64,000 nucleotides of DNA from Leptolyngbyaceae cyanobacterium C42_A2020_001. Lineage in GTDB: Bacteria > Cyanobacteriota > Cyanobacteriia > Leptolyngbyales > Leptolyngbyaceae. Shown here one piece after another: positions 33,878-43,454 of this stretch (the first letter of the stretch is position 1; every line of letters starts with the position of its first letter). A program made the translations under genes and the position numbers. A model generated the notes under the pieces. The model did not search any database, was not told where the DNA came from, and saw only the letters and a list, made by a program, of their open reading frames with translations. The DNA lies in assembly GCA_015272515.1 (NCBI GenBank), contig JACYLN010000061.1, forward strand, positions 62,001-126,000, given 5' to 3'.

Positions 33878-34642
33878 ATGACCTCCCAGAACACCCTGGA
33901 GTTGGCAAAACGAGGTGATCCAGCCGCGATCGCCATAATTTTGACTTACCATCTTTCGCAGCGTTTCAACACTACCGCAAGCGTGATTCGACTTGGTGAC
34001 TATTTATCTGTTCTGATTGATGCAGCGTTTGCGGCAGAACAAACCATGCTAGTGAAGCTGGTTTTGGAGATTTTGAAGAACCTGGGAATTGATGGAATTA
34101 CGACGCTGGAGGTTAGCGCTAGACGAATTGGTGATCAAGAATTGCTTTGGAGTCAGACAATAGAACTTACAGACTCTCACCCCCTTGATTTGGCAATGAA
34201 TTCCGAATCGATTAATCTTGATACTTCTGACCTGACGGCTTCGCCGACTAGCGCGATCGCTACAACAACAGCTCAACCTCACCCAACAACGCCTTCTAAT
34301 GCAACCATTTCATCGGAGTCACCACCCACCGCGATCGCGAATGCTGAGGATGCCGACTGGAATGCGACCCTCAAGACCTTACTGCTTCGTCCCGAAATGC
34401 TTGCTTTAGTGGCATTTGCGCTGATTCTGGTACTCTGGGACACTTATGCCGAATGGCTAGGGGAGATTAACCCCAACGAACCACTGTCTGGCGCAAAACT
34501 TGCCCGTCGCCTCGGCATCAGTACCACTACATTAAGCCGCTACAAACAGCGAGCAAATTTTAGTGCATGGAGTCAAGATTTAGACCCAGATGGCATTGCC
34601 TGGGTTTATGAAGGTAGCCGCTTTGTGCCAAAGGTTTACTGA
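33878..34642 (+). CDS. Unknown protein with membrane helix and HTH-like C-terminus
   Basis: 254 residues from ATG 33878 (a TTG at 33866 is the alternative). Region 1-105 is an alpha/beta module (LELAKRGDPAAIAIILTYHL, VIRLGDYLSVLIDAAF, MLVKLVLEILKNLG), followed by a Thr/Ser/Pro-rich linker, one hydrophobic helix (about 175-195: MLALVAFALILVLWDTYAEW), then an HTH-like segment (LSGAKLARRLGISTTTLSRYKQ) and a short C-terminal domain WSQDLDPDGIAWVYEGSRFVPK. The N-terminal module recurs in cyanobacterial hypothetical proteins as far as I recall. A membrane-tethered DNA- or protein-binding role is a guess. Confidence 0.6.
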   Translation: MTSQNTLELAKRGDPAAIAIILTYHLSQRFNTTASVIRLGDYLSVLIDAAFAAEQTMLVKLVLEILKNLGIDGITTLEVSARRIGDQELLWSQTIELTDSHPLDLAMNSESINLDTSDLTASPTSAIATTTAQPHPTTPSNATISSESPPTAIANAEDADWNATLKTLLLRPEMLALVAFALILVLWDTYAEWLGEINPNEPLSGAKLARRLGISTTTLSRYKQRANFSAWSQDLDPDGIAWVYEGSRFVPKVY

Positions 34643-34660
34643 GCGCCTAGCATCTCAGGG

Positions 34661-35353
34661 TCATACCAATGCCTTCGACGGTTGCCACTGCTGCAAACCT
34701 TCTAGAACCTGGGCAGCCGTTGCTGTCCAACCAACAATCCCTCCCTGAGCACGCACCATTTCCAGGGTCGCTTGCTTGAATTCGGGAAAATAGCTTTCAG
34801 TGCAGTCTTCCACCATGAGGCACTCGTAGCCGCGATCGTTTGCTTCCCGCATTGTTGTTTGCACACACACCTCGGTCGTTACACCCGTGATAAACAGGTG
34901 TGTAATTCCTTGCTCTTGCAGAATCGACTCCATATTGGTAGCGTAGAACGCGCCTTTACCAGGCTTATGGATCACAAACTCGCCCGGTACCGGTGCTAAT
35001 TCTGGAATAATCCCATTGCCGGGTTCTCCTTTCACCAGGATGCGTCCCATTGGTCCTTCAGAACCGATTGTCAGTTCTCCTTTACCACGACGAACTTTAG
35101 ACGGAGGACAATCAGACAGATCGGGTAGATGACACTCCAGGGTGTGAATAATTGGTAGCCCAAGCTCACGGAAGCCGGCAATGAGTTGCTGGAGGGTGGG
35201 AACGATCGCTTGCAGGCGCGCTACATCATTACCCAGCGCATCACCAAAGCCTCCCGGCTCCATAAAATCTCGCTGCATATCAATCACTACTAGAGCAACC
35301 TGGCTCGATTCCGGCAGTTCATATTCATACGGCAGCGCAGCAATGTAAACCAT
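34661..35353 (-). CDS. Isochorismatase-fold cysteine hydrolase (biuret/amidohydrolase-like)
   Basis: 230 residues. Cysteine-hydrolase fold with triad Asp25 ([11 protein letters not shown]), Lys130 ([13 protein letters not shown]) and Cys163 ([16 protein letters not shown]). This arrangement is used by biuret hydrolase, ureidoacrylate amidohydrolase, N-carbamoylsarcosine amidase and nicotinamidase. [14 protein letters not shown] near 30-43 resembles the biuret/ureidoacrylate subgroup more than nicotinamidases, but the substrate is not proven. It is the last gene behind a BMP-type importer that starts with an NtcA-like promoter, suggesting release of ammonia or urea from an imported nitrogen compound. 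A 100-base repeat tract separates it from the ATPase gene. Confidence 0.85.
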   Translation of the reverse strand: MVYIAALPYEYELPESSQVALVVIDMQRDFMEPGGFGDALGNDVARLQAIVPTLQQLIAGFRELGLPIIHTLECHLPDLSDCPPSKVRRGKGELTIGSEGPMGRILVKGEPGNGIIPELAPVPGEFVIHKPGKGAFYATNMESILQEQGITHLFITGVTTEVCVQTTMREANDRGYECLMVEDCTESYFPEFKQATLEMVRAQGGIVGWTATAAQVLEGLQQWQPSKALV

Positions 35354-35354
35354 T

Positions 35355-35461
35355 TGTCCTCCCTATCCCCCAAACCCGATACCCATTTCCTTAACTGAGC
35401 AAGCTTAAGGCATTGCCCCTACGGTTTGCTCATTCCCCATTCCCTATTTCCATTCCCAACT
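35355..35461. repeat. C/T-rich degenerate repeats
   Basis: CCCTATCCCCCAAACCCGATACCCATTTCC and CATTCCCCATTCCCTATTTCCATTCCCAAC units between the ATPase and hydrolase genes of one operon. Confidence 0.55.
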
Positions 35462-37027
35462 TCAATGCCCCGCCATCGCGTGACCGATCGCGGCAAAGTC
35501 TGCCGTCTCAATGGGGCTTTCATAGGCAAAGGTGCCACCGCTGATTACCAGGATGCGATCGGACAACTTCAACAGTTCGTCCAGATCTTCACTGACCAGC
35601 AGAACTGCTACCCCTCGGTTTCGAGCATTCAAAATTTGGCTATGGATGTAATCCACCATCGCAAAGTCCAATCCAAAGCAAGGGTTCGCCGCAATCAATA
35701 AATTAATCTTTTCAGATGAAAGTTCTCGTGCCAGGACAGTGCGCTGCACATTTCCACCCGACAAGTTACCCACGGGTGTTTCGGGAGAAGGCGTTTTGAT
35801 CTTAAAGGTGTTGATCAGGTTTGTTGCCATGTCTCGAATCGCTTTAAAGATAAGCATCGCCCCCTTTGCCTGGGGGGGTTTGTCAAACGTGCGAAGCGCC
35901 AAGTTTTCGGCGACACTCATATGGGCAACACAGGCATTTTTCAGCGGCTCTTCCGGCAAAACAAACACGTGGTTGTTGTCAATTTCTTTGCGAGTAGCAA
36001 AGTAGGGCTTGCCATTGACGACGACTTGCCCGCCTGTGAGCGATCGCTGCCCTGCCAGCACCTCGACCAGTTCTCGCTGTCCGTTACCCGAAATTCCTGC
36101 AATTCCAACAATCTCGCCGCTGTGAACTGTCAAATTCACGCCATGCACCGCTTCTACACCGTTATCTTTGTTGGCATGGAGATCTTTCAACTCCAACACG
36201 GGCACCACTTCAGGATGGGGAGTCTTCTCCACCTTCTGGGGTTCGCGCTTTTCGCCCATCATCATTTCTGCCATCTGTGCCACGCTGAGGTCTTTCACAA
36301 CTCCCGTTCCGGCATACTTCCCTTTCCGCAGAACCGTGATTTCGTCGCAGAAAGAGGTGACTTCGCGGAATTTATGGCTGATGATCAAAACGCTTAACTT
36401 GCCATCGGTGACTTGTTCTCGAATTAGCCCCAGAACCTCATCCGCTTCTGCGGGAGTCAGCACTGACGTGGGTTCATCGAGAATCAAGATTTTACTCTTC
36501 AAATAGAGCTGTTTCAGAATCTCCAGCTTTTGCTTTTCGCCTGCGGCGAGCTGCCCCACTGGCGTTTCGACGGGCACCTTAAACGGAGCGTTCGCCATAA
36601 ATGCATTGAGATGGTCCAGTTCTTGCTTCCAGTTGATCACTGTTTGGCTGTCAAAGCGCGACAGAACTAGATTTTCGGCAACGGTCATGGCTGGAACGGA
36701 AGTGAAATGCTGATAAACCATGCCAATGCCGTATTTGTGAGCATCGCGAGGGCTGGCGATCGCTTGAGCGTGCTTGTTAATCAACACGTCTCCATGATCT
36801 GGTTTGTAAAAGCCCATGATGCATTTCACCAGGGTACTTTTCCCAGCTCCGTTTTCCCCCAAAAGCGCATGAAACGTCGCAGGTTTGAGATGCAAAGAGA
36901 CATTATCGAGCGCCACAAGGCTACCAAACCGCTTGGTCATGTTCACCACTTCAAGCTCTGGCGGTGCGGTAATAGTGTGTAGATCGGGTAGAGTGTTCGG
37001 TTCGGTTTGGCTAGCAACGTCGGTCAT
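35462..37027 (-). CDS. BMP-family ABC importer, double ATP-binding subunit
   Basis: 521 residues, two nucleotide-binding domains in one chain, as in RbsA/BmpA-type importers. Domain 1: Walker A LLGENGAGKSTLVK near 54-67, signature LAAGEKQKLEI near 158-168, Walker B KILILDEPTSVL near 178-189. Domain 2: IAGISGNGQRELVEVLAG near 306-323 (the Walker A Lys is absent, normal for this second site), LSGGNVQRTVLARELSSE near 412-429, IAANPCFGLD near 435-444. The second site is thus probably non-hydrolytic. It follows both permeases in the operon order. Confidence 0.92.
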   Translation of the reverse strand: MTDVASQTEPNTLPDLHTITAPPELEVVNMTKRFGSLVALDNVSLHLKPATFHALLGENGAGKSTLVKCIMGFYKPDHGDVLINKHAQAIASPRDAHKYGIGMVYQHFTSVPAMTVAENLVLSRFDSQTVINWKQELDHLNAFMANAPFKVPVETPVGQLAAGEKQKLEILKQLYLKSKILILDEPTSVLTPAEADEVLGLIREQVTDGKLSVLIISHKFREVTSFCDEITVLRKGKYAGTGVVKDLSVAQMAEMMMGEKREPQKVEKTPHPEVVPVLELKDLHANKDNGVEAVHGVNLTVHSGEIVGIAGISGNGQRELVEVLAGQRSLTGGQVVVNGKPYFATRKEIDNNHVFVLPEEPLKNACVAHMSVAENLALRTFDKPPQAKGAMLIFKAIRDMATNLINTFKIKTPSPETPVGNLSGGNVQRTVLARELSSEKINLLIAANPCFGLDFAMVDYIHSQILNARNRGVAVLLVSEDLDELLKLSDRILVISGGTFAYESPIETADFAAIGHAMAGH

Positions 37028-37144
37028 AGTGCCTCCAGGGAGGGAGATAGAGCAGTTGAATCAAGTGAAATGGTGATTAGCAAAGACAAGGGGCGGTCTT
37101 GGGTGTAACTTGGGAAATGAGAGCGATCGCGGTTCTGGAAAGCG

Positions 37145-38104
37145 TTACCCACTAATCGTACCCAACGCACCAGGCGCTCCAGACAAGGTTTTCTTAGGTG
37201 AGCACGTAAGGATCATAATCAGCAGCGTTAGGAAATAAGGTGCTGCATTAAACAGGTAATATCCTTGATCAATCCCCACAGCTTGTAGAGCAGGACCGAT
37301 CGATTGGGCACCTCCGAAGAACAAAGAAGCCCATAAACACTGAATTGGGTTCCAACGAGCAAAAATAACCAGTGCCACTGCCATTAAGCCCTGACCACTC
37401 GAAATTCGCTCCGTCCAACTACCAGGGTATACCAGCGACAGGTAAGCTCCCCCAATTCCTGCGAGAAAGCTACCTGCAATAATGCACAGCATCCTCACCT
37501 TTTTGATCGACACTCCCATCGCCAACGCAGCATCTGGACTATCTCCCACCGCCCGCACAAACAAACCAGGACGAGTGGAGTTAAAGAACCAATTCATTAA
37601 AGGGGCGAGTGCCAACCCAATCAAAAATAAGGGGCTAATTTTGAGGGCTGATTGTAGCGCTGGTAAGCCTGAAAACAATTGTCCTAGCTCAATCGAGGGC
37701 AACTGGGGAGCCTGCGGCTGGATAAACGGTTTTCCTAGAAAAAACGCAACCCCGCTGCCAAAGATAATCATGGCGATGCCGACTGCAATATCGTTGACCT
37801 TTGGCTGCTGAGACAACCAGGCATGAATAAACCCCATTGCCATTCCAGCAATACCTGCAACTAAAACACCCAACCAGGGAGAGGCGGCTGGGGTCATTCC
37901 CCACTTTTCAGATCCTAGATAGGAGATGGCGTAGGCGCTCATTGCCCCCATCAGCAAAGTCCCTTCTAGTCCAAGATTGATTTTGCCGCTTTTTTCGGTG
38001 AGGCATTCTCCCAAGCTGACAAATAGGAATGGAGCACTGCCCCGCAGGGTTCCTGCCAAGATACCGAGGGGAACTCCCCACCAACCCAGTGTTTCTGCTG
38101 CCAT
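37145..38104 (-). CDS. BMP-family ABC importer, permease
   Basis: 319 residues with eight or nine membrane helices; the family block GKINLGLEGTLLMGAMSAYAISYLG near 35-60 and GLFVRAVGDSPDAALAMGVSIKKVR near 190-215 are the coupling-loop motifs of YufQ/NupC-like (RbsC-clan) permeases. Its partner permease is 69 bases upstream. The substrates of this clan are nucleosides, purines or related molecules. C-terminus ends TLSGAPGALGTISG. Confidence 0.92.
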   Translation of the reverse strand: MAAETLGWWGVPLGILAGTLRGSAPFLFVSLGECLTEKSGKINLGLEGTLLMGAMSAYAISYLGSEKWGMTPAASPWLGVLVAGIAGMAMGFIHAWLSQQPKVNDIAVGIAMIIFGSGVAFFLGKPFIQPQAPQLPSIELGQLFSGLPALQSALKISPLFLIGLALAPLMNWFFNSTRPGLFVRAVGDSPDAALAMGVSIKKVRMLCIIAGSFLAGIGGAYLSLVYPGSWTERISSGQGLMAVALVIFARWNPIQCLWASLFFGGAQSIGPALQAVGIDQGYYLFNAAPYFLTLLIMILTCSPKKTLSGAPGALGTISG

Positions 38105-38173
38105 GAAATTATCGTCCTATATGCGCTGCTTCGGTTTGTGGTTTGAAAAAATGTGTGTTGCTTAGCTATGTTC

Positions 38174-39316
38174 CTAAACGGGAACTGTTGTTGAAGTGGA
38201 AGGAGGAGGGGGAGCTGTGATGACTGGCTCTTTGAAAATTTTGAAGCGACCATATAGAGAATCGCTGTACAAAATTACTAAAAAGACAAGTCCTTGAAAC
38301 ACGAGCACGGTTGCATCTGGCATTTCCAGGTTGCGTTGCAAGGCTCCACCACTGGAAATGATGCCTCCTAGTAGAATGGCAACCAGGGTGCAGGCGATCG
38401 GGTTGTAGCGAGCTACAAAAGCTACCAGAATGCCGGTGTAGCCATAACCTGCCACCAGCGATTCGTTCACTCGTCCGTGCACAGCCGCTACTTCTGCCAT
38501 GCCTGCCAAGCCAGCACAGGATCCTGCCAGGAAGCAGATGATGATAGTCAACTTGCCGACCGGGAGTCCTGCAATCCGGGCAGCCTTTACGTTGCCGCCT
38601 GCGGTGCGGGCAGCGAAGCCAAACGTGGTGTGCTGAATTAGGATGTAGGCAAGGATGCAAACAATAATTCCGTAAAGCAAACCGAAGTGAATTCGAGTGG
38701 CTGGCAGATTGGCTAAACGATTGACTTCTGGTAACGCAAAGCTAGAGGCTTTAATCGTCTCGCCAGGATCTTTGATGGGACCGCCAACGAGTTGGTTCAT
38801 GATGGCGATCGCAATGTAGTTCATCAGCAAACTACTGATCGTTTCATTTACTGCCCGGTAATGTCTTAGAGCACCGACAATCGCAATCCAAACCCCACCT
38901 GCAATAATCCCTGCGATCGCCATTCCTGCCAGAACAACAAATGAAGGAATGCCAGAAACTTGTTGAAGTTGGGCTGCATTGGGTGTAACGCTGCCAAAAG
39001 AAAGTGTGAGACCCACGATGATGGAGGCCAATCCTCCCATCACCAATGCGCCTTCATTCCCAATAATCATTAACCCCAATCGGGCTGGGAGGGCAGTACA
39101 CAGCGCCGTTAACATGAGTGGGGCAGATCGCAGTAATGTTCCCTGAAACGCCCGCCAATTGCCAAACGCTGACTTATAGATCAGTCCGTATACGGCGAGG
39201 GGATTTTTGCCACACAGCGCGCAGAACAAACCAAACAAAACTAAGGAAAACAGCAGAGCACCTACTGGAATTGCGATCGCCTCTGCTGTTTTTCGCCAAT
39301 TCGTAGAACTGAACAT
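38174..39316 (-). CDS. BMP-family ABC importer, permease
   Basis: 380 residues, YufP-type. About nine helices; motifs GLMIIGNEGALVMGGLASIIVGL near 84-106 and FGFAARTAGGNVKAARIAGLPVGKLTIII near 228-256 (coupling loop). The C-terminal 20 residues are Pro/Thr-rich. The ATG lies directly after the binding-protein stop codon (0-base gap), so translation is coupled. Confidence 0.92.
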   Translation of the reverse strand: MFSSTNWRKTAEAIAIPVGALLFSLVLFGLFCALCGKNPLAVYGLIYKSAFGNWRAFQGTLLRSAPLMLTALCTALPARLGLMIIGNEGALVMGGLASIIVGLTLSFGSVTPNAAQLQQVSGIPSFVVLAGMAIAGIIAGGVWIAIVGALRHYRAVNETISSLLMNYIAIAIMNQLVGGPIKDPGETIKASSFALPEVNRLANLPATRIHFGLLYGIIVCILAYILIQHTTFGFAARTAGGNVKAARIAGLPVGKLTIIICFLAGSCAGLAGMAEVAAVHGRVNESLVAGYGYTGILVAFVARYNPIACTLVAILLGGIISSGGALQRNLEMPDATVLVFQGLVFLVILYSDSLYGRFKIFKEPVITAPPPPSTSTTVPV

Positions 39317-40501
39317 TTAGCTCACACTTCCGATAACGCCATTCGCTAGCCAATCAACCTTATCTAATTCAGGATCAGAAACTTTGTACGTAGTTCCCTT
39401 AGGAACCCGCACTTTACCTGTGTTGTCCTTAATTTCACCCGTATAAACCACTAAAGAACCGTCCACAAACTTACCGGTGGTCGCCTCTGCATCTTTCTTC
39501 GTCGCATCTGAGACGGCAGGACCAAAGGGAGCCATCTGAATATAACCTTCCTTCAAACTTCCCTGAGCGATTCGGACAATACCCCCATCTGCCACCTTCT
39601 TCCCGGCTTTAATTTGCTCCACATACTCTTTGTAAATCTGCCCCCAATGGTAGGTTGTGCCAGTGAGATACCCTTTGGGTGCTAAAGCAGATTGATCAGC
39701 GTGGTAACCCGACGAGAGAATGCCACGCTTCTCAGCGGTTTCGATGACGACTTTGGGGCTGTCAACGTGAACGCCAATCACATCAATACCCTGGTCTGCT
39801 AATGAGTTGGTTGCTTCGGCTTCTTTTACCGGCACATTCCAATCTCCTGTGAAAATGACCTGCATTTTGATGTCTGGCTTCACACTGCGGGCACCCATGA
39901 TAAAGCCGTTAATATTCCGAATAACTGGATTGACGGGTTTTGCTGCAACAAACCCTAGCTTTCCACTCTTGGTTGACTGTGCCGCAACTCGACCTGCAAT
40001 GAACTGCCCTTCATCGGTGTCTGCGTAATAGTTGCCGATGTTGGTTGGCATTCCATCTTGCCAAAGCGTTGAGCAGTGGAAAAACTGTACGTCGGGGTAT
40101 TGCTTCGCCATCTCAACGACGTGAGGGTTGAAATACCCAAAGGAGGTTGGGAAGATGACCGTTGCTCCATCTTGCTCAATCATGCTACGCATGACTTCTT
40201 GCACTTCTTTAGTTTCTGGTACGCTGGCTTGCTCTACCAGTTTGACCCCCGGAAGCTTTGCGATTTCTTGAGCACCCAGAGCGTGCGCCTGGTTCCAACC
40301 GTAATCATCCTTTGCGCCTACATAGACAAACCCAATGGTTAAAGGCTTGCCTGAGGCATCCCCCGCTGTATCAGTTGTCCCTGTTTCACTGCCGGATGAG
40401 CAACCCGCGAGTTTTGTTGTTGCTGCAAACGCCGCTGTTGCTAAAAGTCCACGAATAACTTGCCGTCTGGGGACATAAATAATGTTTCGATGCGTGCTCA
40501 C
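39317..40501 (-). CDS. BMP-family (Med-like) substrate-binding lipoprotein
   Basis: 394 residues. N-terminus has twin Arg (PRRQVIRGLLATAAFAATT) followed by the lipobox LAGC-S at about 31-34, so a Tat-exported lipoprotein. BMP/PnrA fold: TIGFVYVGAKDDYGWNQAHALGAQEI near 51-76, ATVIFPTSFGYFNPHVVEMAKQYPDVQFFHCS near 119-150, GQFIAGRVAAQSTKSGKLGFVAAKPVNPVIRNINGFIMGAR near 175-215, GIDVIGVHVDSPKVVIE, YLTGTTYHWGQIYKEYVEQIKAGK. The aromatic/hinge residues around FPTS and the DSP segment form the purine/nucleoside pocket in homologs; ligand not certain. First gene of the operon, downstream of an NtcA-like promoter. Confidence 0.93.
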   Translation of the reverse strand: MSTHRNIIYVPRRQVIRGLLATAAFAATTKLAGCSSGSETGTTDTAGDASGKPLTIGFVYVGAKDDYGWNQAHALGAQEIAKLPGVKLVEQASVPETKEVQEVMRSMIEQDGATVIFPTSFGYFNPHVVEMAKQYPDVQFFHCSTLWQDGMPTNIGNYYADTDEGQFIAGRVAAQSTKSGKLGFVAAKPVNPVIRNINGFIMGARSVKPDIKMQVIFTGDWNVPVKEAEATNSLADQGIDVIGVHVDSPKVVIETAEKRGILSSGYHADQSALAPKGYLTGTTYHWGQIYKEYVEQIKAGKKVADGGIVRIAQGSLKEGYIQMAPFGPAVSDATKKDAEATTGKFVDGSLVVYTGEIKDNTGKVRVPKGTTYKVSDPELDKVDWLANGVIGSVS

Positions 40502-40610
40502 TCTCTGAATTCTCCTCGTAAAAGGGAAACTAGCGCTGTAATGGCGGACTGATTCCTAACCCACCAATAGACATTTATTTAATAGCCAATGGAAGCGAAG
40601 AATGACTGAA

Positions 40611-40652
40611 AGACTATGGGAAAAATAATTGTTGAAATGTATTCAAAAGAAC
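40611..40652 (-). promoter_or_regulatory. NtcA-type promoter of the BMP importer operon
   Basis: Minus strand: GTT-CTTTTGAA-TAC at 40652-40639 (five of six consensus bases; fits GTN10AC), exactly 22 bases, then TAGTCT (TAN3T) at 40616-40611. Spacing equals the glnA promoter of this window. Start of transcription would be near 40604, about 100 bases before the binding-protein ATG. Confidence 0.65.
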
Positions 40653-40902
40653 ATTCGCATCGTAAGCAAAATTTAATGATCTCTCAGTGCTCAAATTTTT
40701 GGAACAAATGGCGATCGCGTTTGAATAAAAAAATTATGCAGGTTTTTGAAACGTTATAAAGCAAACGTTTAATGGCGTATTCTCTTAATATTCCTTAACG
40801 ATATGCTTTATTCTGAGTCAAGGCATTTATAGTCAAGTGCGTCTGTTGTTCGGTCACATTCTGGTTTTCTCAAAGACAAATTTAGGTCTGTTGTTATTTG
40901 GC
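40653..40902. other. Divergent promoter region ABC importer / amidase
   Basis: A+T-rich, with TTTAATGGCGTATTCTC and TTTGAAACGTTATAAAG segments that could be promoters for the amidase. No RNA gene. Confidence 0.35.
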
Positions 40903-42030
40903 ATGAAGCGAAACCTGTTGACGACTATTTCCCTCGTTGCCTTGTGCATAATGACGCTGATCATTACTGTGAATTCTAGCCGAGCACAACGAGCTGAATT
41001 TGAATCTCCCCGACGAGCAAATCCTGATGTGACGGCTCCTGTCCCAGTTCCAAATCCTATGCCAACTGATTGCGCGATCAAGCCGGGGAAATCATCTACA
41101 GCGCCTGCCGTTCAGTCTGCTAGAAGCAATAGTTCAACTGCTCCAATGACCCTGATGCGGTTTCGCCAATTGCAGTTTACGGATTTAGCAGATCGGTCTA
41201 TCGCCCCCAAAGGAACACGACCTGCGCCAGCATATACTCCACGTGAAGAAATTGTTCTGATTCACCCGACAAACTACGGCGATCGCTTCCTGCAAGATAT
41301 CAACGGCAATCCTGCAAATCTCGAACCAATTGTGGTGTTGCACGAAACGGTGGGGTCGGCAGATAACACTATCAACTTCTTTCGGACTCCCCATCCGCGT
41401 GATGCCGACCAAGCCAGTTATCATACGTTGATCGAGCGAAATGGAACCATTGTTTATCTTGTTCCACCGGACAAACGTGCTTATGGGGCTGGAAACTCCG
41501 TCTTTTTTGGCCCAAGAGGGCAAGAATCAGTTAAGACCCATCCTAAATTTCCCCCGTCAGTTAACAATTTTGCTTATCACATTTCTCTAGAAACTCCAGC
41601 CGATGGCATTAATAACGCTGACCGACACAGCGGCTACACCGAGGCTCAATACCAATCCTTAGCCTGGCTAGTTGCAAAAACAGCCGTCGCGGACGATCGC
41701 ATCACCACTCACAAGGCAGTTGATCGCTCAGGCTCACGGATGGATCCTAGAAGTTTCAGCTTCTCTAAATTCTTCCGGCTTTTGCAAACTTATAACAAAA
41801 CGGATGAAATTGCGATTCGATGTACGGTTCCGCCAGAGGCGTTGCAGTCAAGGCGTTCAGTTCAATCAACCACGGCTCCCTCGTCTACTGGCAGGCAAGC
41901 AACCCCAAGCAAATCAATTCAACCCCCCCAACCAAAACAACCCAGTTCCGCTGCTACCCAGCAACCTGCTGATACCGAAAGAAAGCCAAGTTCAACAAAA
42001 CCCATCAGACGCTTTGAAAGCATTGATTAA
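40903..42030 (+). CDS. N-acetylmuramoyl-L-alanine amidase (amidase_2 / PGRP type)
   Basis: 375 residues from ATG 40903 (MKRNLLTTISLVALCIMTLI); a GTG frame to 40837 only adds 22 residues. Signal peptide ends near SSRAQ. Zinc amidase domain about 130-295: IVVLHETVG (first His ligand), SYHTLIERNGTIVYLV (second), YGAGNSVFFGP, FAYHISLETPADG, YTEAQYQSLAWLVA, ITTHKAVDRSGSRMDPRSF (third His and catalytic acid region). It cleaves the amide between the lactyl group and L-Ala in peptidoglycan. The C-terminal 80 residues are Ser/Pro/Gln-rich and disordered. The gene for an SGNH-like secreted protein follows 99 bases downstream. Confidence 0.92.
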   Translation: MKRNLLTTISLVALCIMTLIITVNSSRAQRAEFESPRRANPDVTAPVPVPNPMPTDCAIKPGKSSTAPAVQSARSNSSTAPMTLMRFRQLQFTDLADRSIAPKGTRPAPAYTPREEIVLIHPTNYGDRFLQDINGNPANLEPIVVLHETVGSADNTINFFRTPHPRDADQASYHTLIERNGTIVYLVPPDKRAYGAGNSVFFGPRGQESVKTHPKFPPSVNNFAYHISLETPADGINNADRHSGYTEAQYQSLAWLVAKTAVADDRITTHKAVDRSGSRMDPRSFSFSKFFRLLQTYNKTDEIAIRCTVPPEALQSRRSVQSTTAPSSTGRQATPSKSIQPPQPKQPSSAATQQPADTERKPSSTKPIRRFESID

Positions 42031-42128
42031 CATTCAGCCGTGGTGATGCTTGAGAATGTGCCGATCCCAGTTGCTTCTACAAAAAGCAATGTGGTTGACT
42101 GGATCTCAAATGAGTTACAAATTTCTGC

Positions 42129-43454
42129 ATGAAATGGGTTGCATTCCAGGCGATCGCGGTTCCGCTATTGAGCGCTTCATTCGCTGCTGCGCTTGCTAAC
42201 GTTAGTTTGGCTGCAACCCCTGCTCCGGGCGATGTTGTCGTTGAGATCAAGCTTGAGTCGTCAGGTGTTGTACCTCTCAACCCTCCTCGCGATCGCCCAA
42301 CCCCTGCTTCTCCTCAAACTGCGTTTCCCAGCTTTAATAGCCAGCAACTTGATCGCCAGCTTCAACAGTACATGGCCTATCTAGAGCGTGTTGGAACCCC
42401 CGATATCTTGATTGTAGGCAGCTCTCGTGCTTTGCAAGGGGTTGATCCACTTGCATTGCAACAAGGACTCGCGCAGCAAGGTTATTCAGGGCTGAAAATC
42501 TATAATTTTGGCATTAACGGCGCGACTGCCCAAGTTGTTGATTGGCTGCTGCACAACTTGCTCCCACCAGAACACCTGCCAAAACTGATTATCTGGGCAG
42601 ACGGTTCACGCGCCTTTAACAGTGGTCGAATTGACCAAACATTTAACAAAATTGTGACTTCGCGGGGGCATCGGTTATTGACTTCTGGAATCCGCCCAAC
42701 CCCTGCTGTTTCTGCTGGGTTAAATGTGGGTCGGGTATGTATGGATTTGCTGCCTGTACAGTTGCCGATGCCGCAGTCTGCCCAAACTGAGCTGTATGCC
42801 CGCAACGCCACAGTGGAAGCAGACGCAAAAGCGCGATCGCTAAACCCGGATTGCAAACAGCCGCTCAAACTCGTTGTTCGTCACAGCCAACCCTCAGCCC
42901 CATTCTCCCCTGGTTCAACTAACTCTCCAGAATCGTTGGGTTTTCAGACCGTTAACACTCGCTTCATCCCAGATCGTTATTTTCAACGGTATCCTCGTGT
43001 GTCAGGGGCATTCGATGCTGACTATCGTGACTTTGGGCTAGTGGGCAATCAGGCAGAAGCTTTTGAAAAGGTTGTCCGCTTTGTGAACGCTCGTCGGGTG
43101 TCGCTGGTTTTGGTGAACCTGCCCCTCACCTCTACCTATTTGGATTCCACAAGAACATTTCACGAAGAGCGGTTTCGCAGGCGGATGCAAAATGCTTCAC
43201 GTTCCAAGCGGTTTATTTTCGCTGATTTGGCGATTCATCAGCATTTGAGCCAGAACCAGTATTTCGCAGATCCCAGCCATCTTAACCGATATGGAGCAAC
43301 TGCTGTTTCGCTTCAACTCAGCAAAGAGCTAGCTGGTACGCTATCTACTGCGTTGCCCCGCAAGGCGCTAATTCCGTCCATACAACAATTCTCAACAGAG
43401 AACTGGCGTTGTAACAGTGCCTGTTTGTATCTCCCTCGCATGTTCTCCGGGTAG
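42129..43454 (+). CDS. SGNH-like (DUF1574-type) exported protein
   Basis: 441 residues. Starts MKWVAFQAIAVPLLSASFAA with signal cleavage near LAATPAP. SGNH/GDSL hydrolase fold: ILIVGSSRALQGVDP near 95-110 (block I, GSS for GDS), IYNFGINGATAQVVDWLL near 125-142 (block II Gly), VSLVLVNLPLTS near 326-337, and FADPSHLNRYGA near 378-389 (block V D-x-x-H pair). These residues fit an active Ser-Asp-His hydrolase, such as a polysaccharide acetyl-esterase or acyltransferase partner. Strongly basic tail. Resembles cyanobacterial DUF1574 proteins. Next to an amidase and before a sugar transferase. Confidence 0.72.
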   Translation: MKWVAFQAIAVPLLSASFAAALANVSLAATPAPGDVVVEIKLESSGVVPLNPPRDRPTPASPQTAFPSFNSQQLDRQLQQYMAYLERVGTPDILIVGSSRALQGVDPLALQQGLAQQGYSGLKIYNFGINGATAQVVDWLLHNLLPPEHLPKLIIWADGSRAFNSGRIDQTFNKIVTSRGHRLLTSGIRPTPAVSAGLNVGRVCMDLLPVQLPMPQSAQTELYARNATVEADAKARSLNPDCKQPLKLVVRHSQPSAPFSPGSTNSPESLGFQTVNTRFIPDRYFQRYPRVSGAFDADYRDFGLVGNQAEAFEKVVRFVNARRVSLVLVNLPLTSTYLDSTRTFHEERFRRRMQNASRSKRFIFADLAIHQHLSQNQYFADPSHLNRYGATAVSLQLSKELAGTLSTALPRKALIPSIQQFSTENWRCNSACLYLPRMFSG

